A program made the position numbers and the translations under genes. Shown here one piece after another: positions 11,847 to 21,430 of a stretch of 64,000 nt of DNA (position 1 is the first letter of the stretch; every line of letters starts with the position of its first letter). Below the pieces are notes generated by a model that worked only from the letters and a program-made list of their open reading frames with translations, ran no database searches and was not told where the DNA came from. The stretch comes from Oidiodendron maius Zn (taxonomy: Eukaryota; Ascomycota; Leotiomycetes; Myxotrichaceae), in the NCBI GenBank assembly GCA_000827325.1, contig KN832892.1, positions 434,001 to 498,000 of the forward strand, read 5' to 3'.

Positions 11847-13069
11847 ATGGCCGTCACCAGTCCCAAGGATGCGTCGCTGCTTCAAGTGATGGTGTGTACT
11901 CTCCGCCTAGCTATTAGTATCCCGGGCATAGTGGTGTTATGCTTGGCTAGGCGTTTGCGGAAATCCAGCGACTACAGTCTGAAAAATGATATTATACTAG
12001 CTCTCATCCGAAGGTAAAAAAAAAATCAACTCTGACAACTACTCTTGATGGGACCTTTGGTTGACTCTTGTGGTTTCAAAGCTTAGGGTGGATGCCGCTG
12101 CCAATGCGACGAAGACTCGCAAAACGAGGCGACATCACTGCTGTACGGAATTCCCGCCGGTTCTCAGAAGCAGACCCACAACTGGGCAAGAAGGTGTCCA
12201 GGCCGAATTTCGAGGGATACTGGGTATGCAGAGGGTCGATTCATAGTGCCCAGGAGTTTCCGTCTCAGTCCAACGTTACCTTGCTGTGGATTCATGGCGG
12301 TGCCTACATCACCGGCTCTGCACTTGCTGCACTTGTCCCTTTACTACGAATCGCTGAGCTTGCAGCAGAGCAGAACCTTTCTATCAACATATTCGCATTG
12401 GAATACTCGCTAGCCCCGGAAGCCAAATTTCCAACGCAGGTTAACGAGGCGACCGCTGCGTATAAATATCTTATTGAAGAGGAACAAATTAGCCCAAACA
12501 GTGTCTTCGTATTGGGAGAGTCGGCCGGTGGTCACTTGGCTTTGTCACTGGCTTATAACCTTCTACAACAAGGTCTTCCGCGGCCGGGGAAAGTTGGCTT
12601 GCTTTACCCGTGGACGAATCTCGAGAACTCAGGAACAAGCTTTGAGACGAACAAGTACAAGGATTGCCTAGACAAGGGAGACTTAGACTGCTGCGCCGAC
12701 TTGCTCGTTGGAGGAGATGGTCGTTCGAAATTTGCTGATTTTATGAACTTTGCGTCTTCTCCTCCCCGGAAAGGCTTGCGTTGGTCACAGGTCTTGCCAT
12801 CCACATGGGTGACTATTGGTGGGAATGACGTCTTTCTATCAGATGTTTGCAAATTTGTAGACGAGGCCCGTAAGGATGGCATTCCCTTGGAGTTTCACAT
12901 TGAGCCTAGGATGCCTCATGGCTGGCTCGGGTGGTATGATGCACTGGCAGAAAAGCAATTCCTGCAGTTATCTCCGGCGGAGGATGCGAGATCTGTCATG
13001 GCCGGCAGTGAGTTGATTGCAAAAGTAGTCTGTGCTCATGGGTGCCTCTATAGTGGCCGTGGGCTATAA
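11847..13069 (+). CDS. alpha/beta-hydrolase esterase, HSL family, membrane-anchored
   Basis: A carboxylesterase or deacetylase of about 384 aa. Exons 11847-12013 and 12082-13069 join in frame (68-bp intron). Exon 1 encodes a hydrophobic segment, roughly residues 15-34, followed by basic residues (LARRLRK), so the protein is probably anchored in a membrane with the catalytic domain attached. Hormone-sensitive-lipase motifs are clear: the oxyanion loop HGGAY, the nucleophile elbow GESAGG, the Asp in GGNDVFLSD and the His in MPHGW. The promoter has copy C of the cluster motif. In this context it may deacylate the substrate handled by the beta-mannosidase and peptidase (inference). It appears intact. 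Confidence 0.87.
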
Positions 13070-14114
13070 TTATTCTTAGGGTGGGAGGTATACAGTGCGC
13101 CGGTCGTAGTCAGGTATCAAGGTGAAACTCGGCTATATTGACTATTGAGCGATGCAGAGACAAGGTAAGAAGAGGTATATGCATGAGAACTAGAGTCCTT
13201 ATATTTCATGCTACGCAATTAGTTGACTCACTAAATACGCTCCCACTAAGTCACCTGATAGGCACCCTTATCACATGTGTAGTATGTGCTTGAAGCCTGA
13301 GGACTTAGTCAGTATTACGTAGTAACTCTTCTACTTTACTAGCTTAGTGTTATAATAGGAGAATAACTAGGCTAGTTAAAAGTTAGAATACTAAGCTTAC
13401 TATCCTTTAAAATAAGGTATAAGGTAAAATGGTATGAGGAGTTACTTAAAGAAGAAAAGAACTAAGGGTAAGAGAATTAAATTATAGGGCGAATTTGGAT
13501 TTAGCCCTAAGGAAGTATTAAAAATTATACATGAGGTAGAGTTAATTTAATAGAGAAAAGACTATGTAGAAGACCATGTAAGCGGCTAAGTAAAGGAGTA
13601 GAAGAGAAAGTTAAAAAGTGTTGAGTGTTGTCTAGGAAGGATTAGTGTAACAGTATACGCAACACTATGCAGTACAGCCTTATTGCTTATGCGACCCTTG
13701 GATATATATATAGGGTAGCTCCTCCCTCTCTAGTTTTAAGAATTAAGTCGTCAACTCCACTTCAAATATTGTCAACAAAAAGGATAAGGTAGAGAGTAAT
13801 TTAAGCGACTTAGAGTTGGAATTAGAGAAGTGCACGGCACTTAGAACTAGATAAAGAAGAGTGGAATGAACTTTTGACCAACTATCTAGTGTGGCCTACT
13901 AGACCGTGCGTTACGTTATACTCTTTTTATTTACTTATTAAATAGCGAGCAAATATCCTTTACACGCCTGCGATAGCATTGAGGTTATCTGATTTCCCTC
14001 TAAACTTTCTACCTTAGTAGGCTTTTGTATATTCCATTGCGCTACCGTATTAAATCACCGAATTAGGTTTCGGGATATCTAGTTATAATGTAACTATATA
14101 TCCAACCCCCGTTT
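13070..14114. repeat. AT-rich transposon relic region
   Basis: About 1 kb of AT-rich, stop-dense DNA between the esterase and the SURF4-like gene. A purine-rich tract (about 13593-13618) directly precedes an LTR-like unit, as in a 3' retroelement end. No coding function remains. Confidence 0.5.
13619..13777 (+). mobile_element. copia-like LTR fossil
   Basis: A 159-bp unit begins TGTTGA and ends TCAACA, the short inverted ends typical of an LTR. It has an internal TATATATATA promoter-like stretch, and a purine-rich tract lies directly upstream. It looks like a single surviving LTR with decayed flanking internal sequence. Copia assignment rests on the short length and end sequence and is tentative. 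It is old and non-functional. Confidence 0.5.
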
Positions 14115-14954
14115 CTATACCGACTCACGATCGTCATCTTTGTTCTCATCGACTTCAGGCCCACTGTTCACAAGTAGAAGAGCTCCTCCGACAATAGACA
14201 ATACTTGGAAAAAATCGTATTTAGCGAAGTCTCTTTCGGGGTGATGTTGATGGAGCGTCCAGAAGTTGTTAAGTAACAGGTTAAACACGCTCAAGATTAC
14301 GATGAGCATAATCGCACTGAGTTTTGACTTGAATCCCACAGCAACCATAACGCAAGCAATGAAGCCGAAAAAGGCCACAGTGGCTCTCCAGATACTCCAT
14401 GGTCCGCCGAAAACAAATCCAATGAAGAGGGAGACGAGTAAAACCCGCCCAGCGACCTGAAAGTACATCCTGCGGTCCCTACTGTTGACCAACAGTAGAC
14501 CGCCGAAGGCTCTCGATTGTCGAACCCAGACGTCGTAAAGAACCATGAATAGGCCGCATATCAGAAACAAGTTGCGCAAGATAAAGCTAAGGCTAGATAT
14601 TAGTCCATATGCAAAAGTCTGTGAAAAGACAGCGACCACGAGTCCAGCCACAGCGCCCTCAGGGTATTTCCCAGCAATAATGAGAGTCGAGCAGATACAC
14701 ATAGCAGTGATGTTGCCAACCAGAAAGAGATATGTAAGTCCCAAGGGAATGTGGCGGAAGTCCTGCAAGTACAATATCTGGTCGTTCCATTCCATAGCCA
14801 TTCTGATCGCGTCCTCCAAGTACGTCACAACGACGAGGAAACGCCCAATTGCTGACCAGAACGGCTTGACTAAACCGCTCAGAATACGCAGGAAATCCTC
14901 AATCTTGCCAGTCTGCTCTCTGATCGCATCAAGCGAACACAAAAAGCGGGACAT
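14115..14954 (-). CDS. SURF4/Erv29-like ER cargo receptor, divergent paralogue
   Basis: A multi-pass membrane protein of 279 aa matching the SURF4/Erv29 family, which loads soluble secretory cargo into COPII vesicles. Recognisable blocks are IREQTGKIEDFL near the N-terminus, AIGRFLVVVTYLEDAIR, LYLQDFRHIPLGLTYLFL, ILRNLFLICGLFMVL, YFQVAGRVLLVSLFIGFVF, FNLLLNNFWTLH and KYDFFQVLSIVGGALLLVN. Two features are odd. The frame has no introns. The C-terminus ends DDDRESV and has no di-lysine ER-retrieval signal, which family members usually carry. Core residues are otherwise well kept. It may be a retrocopy or an accessory paralogue of the housekeeping gene. An upstream non-ATG extension of the frame exists, so a missed first exon is possible. 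Confidence 0.85.
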   Translation of the reverse strand: MSRFLCSLDAIREQTGKIEDFLRILSGLVKPFWSAIGRFLVVVTYLEDAIRMAMEWNDQILYLQDFRHIPLGLTYLFLVGNITAMCICSTLIIAGKYPEGAVAGLVVAVFSQTFAYGLISSLSFILRNLFLICGLFMVLYDVWVRQSRAFGGLLLVNSRDRRMYFQVAGRVLLVSLFIGFVFGGPWSIWRATVAFFGFIACVMVAVGFKSKLSAIMLIVILSVFNLLLNNFWTLHQHHPERDFAKYDFFQVLSIVGGALLLVNSGPEVDENKDDDRESV

Positions 14955-15848
14955 GCCTGTACTTGGTCCCTCAATACCTCCTCCAGGTAGATTGCAGAGA
15001 ATATTGAGTAGATGGACGCAGATATTTCAACTTATTTCAATTTATTTATTAACTTGATGGCCAAATGTCCAGAGAAGATTGAAATATCTTTGGAGTGGTA
15101 TTACAATGCTGTAGTTGTAGAACGGCAAGAGTGCGAAAAAAGATATCTTCTGTACCATTCGCAGCAATCTTACCGTGACAAACTTCTGCAATCTGGCCTT
15201 TACTTAATCTCGCCCGAGGTGTGATTGTAGCTTACTGTAACAACCTGGCATTAAAATCGCATGGACTAAATATTGCCGAGCCACGAGCGTTTAGAGAATG
15301 GAAGGATTAACTTACTCGCCAGCGGCTTACACCGTTCATACATGCCCAAGTCGCGGGGACCCACCACAGTATCGAAAGGAATCCTTTGCCCTACATACTT
15401 CGGACAGACGGTATAGGCATTATTTCTGATGACCAAATTGTATACGTCAATAGTGTTATGACTGTAAATGCGAAGCTTAATGGTTGAATCGACTTTTGTG
15501 CCAGGTCAAATATCCGATGCGGGGCAAGCCGGTGATAGAGTCAACGGCATGCTCACCCTGGCGGTTAATACGGCATATCTGCACGTCTCTCCCATAAAAA
15601 TATTAGCCAAAGCCAAGGGACGAAAGATTCGTCGATATTAGAGACGATGATAATTGAAGGTGATCGAGCGTAAAAACTTGGTAAATGGGGTAGTTCGTGA
15701 CCAGCGAAAGTTCGTTAGTCACTACTCGGTCGCAAACTGCATGCACTAACAGAGTTCGTAAGAAAAACAGAAAAGAAATAAATAGGCATGGGATTAATGG
15801 GATTGATTGATGAATCTAGAGGCTTGGTTTCGAACATCAACTGTATCA
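14955..15848. other. intergenic, no gene recognised
   Basis: About 0.9 kb. A 70-residue plus-strand frame (15012-15224) has no recognisable family and no splice partner. The rest is stop-dense. The region should contain the promoter of the minus-strand SURF4-like gene. Confidence 0.4.
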
Positions 15849-16085
15849 CTATCCATTCCTCGACAAAGCCTTCCTCACTCTCCAAAACAAGCGCCACGCA
15901 GCCCAAACGTAGGCAAGGGCAAAAAAAGCTCCGAACACGGCCGACCCGAGACACGCCGCGACCATCCGAGCGGTACTTTCAGAGCGCCAGTAATCCGGGT
16001 ACGCCGGGCACGCCGGGCATGCCGGGCACGCTGAGCACGCTGGGCACTCGGGGCACGTGAAGCCGGGGATCTGGTAGCTCGCCAT
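15849..16085 (-). CDS. small Cys-Pro repeat membrane protein
   Basis: A 78-residue frame with two distinct halves. Residues 10-30 form a Cys-Pro repeat (CPECPACSACPACPACPAYP) encoded by imperfect 9-bp tandem repeats. Residues 40-65 form one hydrophobic helix (VAACLGSAVFGAFFALAYVW) followed by basic residues (RLFWRVRKALSR). The layout is that of a single-span membrane protein with a metal-binding or palmitoylated Cys-rich face. I do not recognise the family. The repeat could also be chance GC-rich tandem DNA, but the adjacent helix with a positive-inside flank argues for a real gene. Confidence 0.4.
   Translation of the reverse strand: MASYQIPGFTCPECPACSACPACPACPAYPDYWRSESTARMVAACLGSAVFGAFFALAYVWAAWRLFWRVRKALSRNG
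15996..16058. repeat. 9-bp tandem repeat in the Cys-Pro protein
   Basis: Units of the type GCCGGGCAC or GCTGGGCAC repeat about seven times with small changes. On the minus strand each unit codes Cys-Pro-Ala/Ser, so copy number would set the length of the Cys-rich segment. Confidence 0.6.
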
Positions 16086-16741
16086 TAATAGCTAGATCAG
16101 TGTCAGTCATGGAATGTTATGATTCGTAAATTAACTTAGAGATTTTCATGGGAATGGGCTAAATAGAATTAACTTACAGATTCTAGTAGTAGTTGGCTAG
16201 AGGTCGAGGTAGCTGTGAAACGTCGATGGCGAATTTTGAGGAGTCTGTATATAACTTGTTAACTAGATAGATACTAAGGAATAGTTACATAGATAATTTA
16301 AATAGCCTTATATATAGTAAAGAGGGGTACTACTTACTCGTTAGTATAATTGCTAAAATAAGGAAAGATTTTGATTAAAGGAAGAAATCGTTCATCATTC
16401 ATTACGTGATTTAAACTACGGACTCCACGTTATATAATTCATTACCACGAGATTTACCGCGGTGCTAGAGAGCGTTGCACCGTCGTATAGTGACGTCAGT
16501 CTTATTCGGAGGATCTACAATTACGAGATATACAAATCTATGATCCGCCGCTCCTTAAAACCAGACCCGATCAATGACGATAATCGCTCGATTCGCTGAT
16601 GCCAATAAATTAACTTTTCACCACCTTTGTGTATGTATATCTTTAGCACCTACCAAAATTTCCCGCCTCTATACCATCAAATAACTGTACAAGACCCCTT
16701 TACATTAATATATAACCGAGTACCATCAAGAGAATGGGGAT
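16086..16741. other. intergenic AT-rich, promoter of F-box gene
   Basis: Mostly AT-rich DNA without recognisable coding content. It separates the small membrane protein from the F-box gene and should hold promoters for both. Confidence 0.4.
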
Positions 16742-18331
16742 ATGGATCAGCATGATGATCATACAGTATCGACTCTATCGGGCCATGCTGGAAGCGGCAA
16801 CGATCTCTCGCCTATCATCTCTCCAGCTAGCCAGACAACCCCTCGAGTCGATAGAAGATCTTCCCAGTGTCCTACCTCTCCTCCTATTATGGCCTGCTTA
16901 GCGGATATGGATCCTCTAATTGCAGTTGGGTTTCATAATTTAACCTGTAGCCCTCTCTGCCGGCTTCCAGAGGAGCTGCTCCTCGATATTATGGAAAGAC
17001 TCGATTTAGTAAGCATACATTGCTTAAGACGATCCTCTCGATTATTTCTCCGTCTCTACTCCTCCCCAATATTTCGCAGTAGCCATGGCAACAACAAAGG
17101 TCGACTACAGACTTATCAACATTGGTATAGATCTAAATGCCAGTTACGCGACACCTGGCCTAAAGAGCTTCAAGATCTCCTCGATAGAGATATGACAAAT
17201 TATTGTGACGACTGTCGGGAAAAGCGGATGCATCATAGTTGGACAAGTAAAATCGTTGCATTAACGAAAGACTACCTTCATTGTTCTGGATGCGGTATCG
17301 ATCACCCGACCTGTCTCTTCTCGAAAACCCAGCGATTAATATCACCTAAGGCCCGGGTGTGTATTGGAAGAGAGGGGTTTGTACGAGTCTGCAGCCATCT
17401 GACAGTGACTTGGCAACACATTACCCTAACAGGGAAACGGCTAGCAAACCTTGATACCGATTTTGCTACTGTTTTACTAAATAAATGCAAACATGAGAGC
17501 CATCACCCTAAGCGCCATAAAAAGGATCCATCTCTGATTAGCTATCAAATAGTTTATCCAGTCGTTCAAATATCTGGATGTCGAAATAAGGGAACTTATA
17601 TTGATCTTTTATGGCATGGCCATCTCTATCTCCCTAATACTGGCTTTGATAAAGAAGGCTACAATAAAATAGCAACTCCTAATCTAATCAGTCATCAATT
17701 CAAGCAATTCCGGCAAGGCGCAGCAGAATTCATTGCCCCTGAATTCTATCCAGGTCGTCTATTAGAGATGCATTGTTTCGACCCAAACCGGTGTTCCTGT
17801 CTACGCTACGCTGGGATAGATCAGCTGCCTAAAGGCTGGCAGCTTACTCCTCATCAAGACCCTGAGTTCCTTCCTTGTATGAGGATCTTTGATTATTCTC
17901 AAGACTTTGGGCACCTTGCATGCAGAAGATATCCTAGCAGCAGATTAGGACCTCTTCGATCCTTTGAAATGAACGAGCAAGAGAGCCTCCAGGGTGAACA
18001 AAAACGGTTTGAAAGCCACCACATGTCGGTAAACCAAAAAACTTCTAGGGTAGGAATCAGTATTGAACAATGTCCGTCAGACAGACAATGCCTACAGATA
18101 CGCTATAGACGTTCCATTACCATTATCCCTGAAAAGTGTCGCACTACCTATATCACGTGGGACTGGTGCCAAGCGCTAGATCCAGACTCGTACGGTCTAA
18201 CCGATGATGAGGAGAGCTTTGGAATCATATGGTGTCAACAACCTCATTGTAATAACTATTATAAATACCTAAGAAAGGCCCCCTTTCCTTTAAGAGATAT
18301 TAATCGAAAGTGTAAGGAAACCTGTCGCTGA
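16742..18331 (+). CDS. F-box domain protein
   Basis: An intronless 529-aa protein. After a Ser/Pro-rich N-terminus, residues about 70-110 form an F-box (LCRLPEELLLDIMERLDLVS, then a leucine-rich helix). This is the Skp1-binding module of SCF ubiquitin ligases. The rest has paired-Cys motifs (CDDCREK and CSGCGIDHPTC near residues 160-190) and further Cys/His pairs, resembling the large lineage-expanded F-box families of filamentous ascomycetes. It is probably a substrate adaptor, target unknown. The open frame is complete, and its base composition is more AT-rich than the enzyme genes nearby, in line with an accessory location. Confidence 0.8.
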   Translation: MDQHDDHTVSTLSGHAGSGNDLSPIISPASQTTPRVDRRSSQCPTSPPIMACLADMDPLIAVGFHNLTCSPLCRLPEELLLDIMERLDLVSIHCLRRSSRLFLRLYSSPIFRSSHGNNKGRLQTYQHWYRSKCQLRDTWPKELQDLLDRDMTNYCDDCREKRMHHSWTSKIVALTKDYLHCSGCGIDHPTCLFSKTQRLISPKARVCIGREGFVRVCSHLTVTWQHITLTGKRLANLDTDFATVLLNKCKHESHHPKRHKKDPSLISYQIVYPVVQISGCRNKGTYIDLLWHGHLYLPNTGFDKEGYNKIATPNLISHQFKQFRQGAAEFIAPEFYPGRLLEMHCFDPNRCSCLRYAGIDQLPKGWQLTPHQDPEFLPCMRIFDYSQDFGHLACRRYPSSRLGPLRSFEMNEQESLQGEQKRFESHHMSVNQKTSRVGISIEQCPSDRQCLQIRYRRSITIIPEKCRTTYITWDWCQALDPDSYGLTDDEESFGIIWCQQPHCNNYYKYLRKAPFPLRDINRKCKETCR

Positions 18332-19585
18332 GGTCTAGGTTAAGACCAGGAAAAGGAAGTAGAAAATAAAGTTGTTACAACGCGTCTTTGTATTTAGTAG
18401 CTAGCTCCTATAGAATCCTATTAACTTAATTTGTAAATTAAGAGAAATGCCAAAATTTTCTATTATTTTAATCTTCAGGTACGTTAAGAATATACGGCGC
18501 CAAGGTAGTGAATAAAGTCCCCGTGATTCTTGCTGAAAGGGGTTTTTTTTGGCTCTTTCCTCTTTTCGCCAAAGCGGGGGTTCTTCTCTTTCCCTACAGC
18601 ATCAATTCACATACTTCAACGCGCTCTTAGGCCAAGTGAAAGGAATACGTATAGGTTCGCTATCCAAGCCTATAGGAATATATTTAGGTTCGGAAATTAT
18701 CTGCCTATATGTTTTAAAGCCAGAATCTTTTATAATTGCTACCCTTGTAAAATGAGTGAGTGTGGAGCAGCTGGAATGTACTGGTTGTTCGGCCCCTTGG
18801 ATTTCTGAAGCAGAAACTCCCTACATGAGGTGTCCTTTTCAACAATTTTGCGATGATAAGATACTGCAAACCTCGCACTTAAGAGAGCTTCTCACAACCT
18901 GGCTGGAGACACTACATGTAATACTCAACTGACTTGGGAGAACGTGGTACTAGATTAAAAACAGAGGCGGGCACTTTTTGTGTCGCCACCACCAATTCTA
19001 CGGTAACAGGCATTCCTGCAAATTGGATCGTAAAGTCCAGGGCCTTAGCGGCCTGTGGCCAACCTCGATCAAACTATTCAGCAGGCTATGGCTCATCATC
19101 CACAGCGACAATATGGTCTCGTATTTCGGACTTCTGTCGCGGCTGATGTATCGACAATGCAAATCCCCAACAATGGAAGGCTGGTTATTGAAATAGCAAC
19201 GGACAGTTGATTATTTAGTTCTGCGCTCCGAATACGGATTACTCTCCCCTCAAAATACTCCTGCACAATGGGGATGAAGTTATAGAAGAGATCTCAAAAA
19301 GTACCAAAGGATTGATCTAGTTGCACCATAGTATCAAGTTGAGGCATTATATGGGAATGCCCAAGTATGTAAGTAATTGTCTACGGGTTGACTAAGGGGA
19401 GTAAACAACCTATCTGAAGAGCTCTCCAGTAACTTAAATTGACTAGCTAGTCTATGTAATAAACTGTCTTGCATTTTTCGTCAGAATAATATCTGTGACT
19501 TAATTACGCTTAAGACATCAACTATATAAAACACAGGTCATATGTATAAGAGGATTATTGAAGTATACTATGCTAAAAATAATAT
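18332..19585. other. intergenic with decayed coding fragments
   Basis: About 1.25 kb without an intact gene. Between about 18760 and 18920 one plus frame reads a Cys-containing segment (LECTGCSAPWISEAETPYM and onward), and about 19080-19210 another reads a second short segment. Both look like pieces of a former gene of unknown family. No splice model joined them. Confidence 0.3.
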
Positions 19586-20809
19586 TTAGAGTTCTTGTAC
19601 TATATTTGTATCTATATCCCCGTGGTTTTGTCTCCATATGTCTTCCATTACAAAAATGGCAACTCCTCTTGCAGCAGCAAATACAGGGTGTTCATCAAGA
19701 ACTTCTAACTCCTCCTTAAACATAGAATCTGTTACTTCATTTAAAACCTGCCTAAATTTGGGAATATCGGCAGCGTCACCATTTATTAATAGCTGTGTAA
19801 CATTGCGGAAGTTAACCGGGTCCATAGACTCACGAATAGATTGTCGGACTTCCTCCCAATATGCTTCCTCGCTTATAGCGTCTTGAAGGGAATTATACCC
19901 TAGCGTAGAATTATATTTACCTGGTTGCTGTACTATAGGATAAATTCCAAATGCTATTCTTGCCTCTAGGTAGGCATAAGAGTAAGAAACTATCAAGATA
20001 TATGGAACTCCAAAGACGGGGTCGTTTGGAGGACGAGGAGGTTGCTTCCAACACAAGTCGGGCTTAGTATAATTAGAACAAATACGGTAGTCGGATGCTC
20101 CATAGGCTCCGTTTGAAGAGTACATGGGTCTCCAGTTATTCCATGGACGAAATTGTCGGTAAGAGAGTTTTAGATAGTCGAAAGCTTCATATATATCCTC
20201 GCTATAGAGAGCATAAGCAAAGTCAGGAATAGAGGCTTTTGCGACAAGGACTGGCTCTCCAATAAAAGTTTCAGCTGCTATATGTAACTTCTTAATCATC
20301 TTGCTCAATATTCCAACATCCCTTGATGCTGGAAGGCCAAGCTGGATTCGAATATCACGGAGGGTTCTCCTTGGCCAATCTGCAATGCCTTCACCATACT
20401 GGTATGGAAGACTATCCTATATTAGTGTATTTTCCTTCTAATTTCCTCTCTAAATACAGCAACATACTGGAGGTGCTGTGAGGTTTGAAGGGATAGGCGA
20501 GACATGACTTCTAGGTAAGCTGCGTCGCCTACAACTTTGGCGATTGACTGTATAGTGCCGTTTGGATATGAGACAGCTACAGTCCTAGTTTGTAGTTAGT
20601 TAAGTCAATATATATAGAAGATTAACACACCCATATGATGCCCCCAAGTCAAACCCAACACCAAAAGTTTGGCTCGTAGGTTCATATAGTTGGAGGATCT
20701 GTGGCTCGGTCGGAAAGAAAGACCAGAGGACTGGGATAAGGAACACAAGGAGTAGTGCGGGCACGATATAGCGCATCATATTCCGAGAGAGGTTTGTAAT
20801 GCGTGGCAT
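19586..20809 (-). CDS. Hsp70-like ATPase with N-terminal membrane anchor
   Basis: About 373 aa from three exons (20809-20631, 20584-20468, 20411-19586; introns 46 and 56 bp). The N-terminus has a hydrophobic segment, roughly residues 11-28 (YIVPALLLVFLIPVLW), then the phosphate-1 loop of the Hsp70/actin fold, FGVGFDLGASYG. Later segments match fungal Hsp70-like proteins: WPRRTLRDIRIQLGLP, EPVLVAKASIPDFAYALY and LLINGDAADIPKFRQVL. It ends soon after EHPVFAAARGVAIF, so it has only an ATPase-like module and no substrate-binding domain. Such non-canonical Hsp70-like proteins are numerous in filamentous ascomycetes. Function is unknown. The second-intron acceptor was chosen because it alone keeps the frame. 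Confidence 0.72.
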
Positions 20810-21430
20810 TGTGTGATGATGATTTTGCTGAACACTTTGCGCAGGTGGAGGAGGAAAGCGGATGACGCGGTGAATGTATATAGTGGTGTTGTGGCGCAGC
20901 AAGAAAACCAACCAATAACAGGAAGATACCTAGGTAATCTTACATACCAACCAACAATATAAGATACCAGCAGGAAGATACCAACCAACAATTGGAAGAT
21001 ACTAACTAACAAGAGGAGCCTAGCACAGCATTCCGTTCCTAGCGGCTATTGGCTACGTAATAAGTAGACCGGCACATGCTACTATCTATTCCTAGCGGCA
21101 GCCGGATGCCAACATGGCTGATGCTCTTCCCGCTTCCTAGACGGCAGCTTTATTGATATTCTTCAGTTTCCTTAGACTCATTACTTTATATTCAAATTCT
21201 CCGCCGGCGGTTGTCAACATGTCGCATCAGCCTCGAGCGGAATCCTCCCTTCATAACCTACAGGATTCGTTGTCCCGTATTGTGATGTAGATATAAAATA
21301 GAAGGCAAATTGAATAGCGAGAGTTGGATATGCAGTTCCATTTCATAGACCTCTATATAAACCGTACTGCTCTATACAGGAGTGATATTCACAGCTCAAC
21401 TATCTCAATTCTATCAACTATACAAGATCA
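20810..21430. promoter_or_regulatory. divergent promoter, Hsp70-like / SGNH hydrolase
   Basis: A 620-bp head-to-head gap. It holds a degenerate tandem array of ACCAACCAACA and GGAAGATACC units (about 20905-21010), two TTCCTAGCGGC repeats about 60 bp apart (near 21035 and 21090), and a CCGCCGGCGG palindrome near 21202. Confidence 0.45.
20905..21010. repeat. degenerate tandem repeat in a divergent promoter
   Basis: Four imperfect copies of a roughly 25-30 bp unit built from ACCAACCAACAAT and GGAAGATACC. Spacing varies between copies, which suggests slippage-driven decay rather than a functional array. Confidence 0.55.

Noticed and set aside
21202-21211. CCGCCGGCGG palindrome as a sixth copy of the cluster motif
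   Set aside because: It shares CGG/CCG triplets but not the ACCGGNGGCCGG order, so it was not counted.
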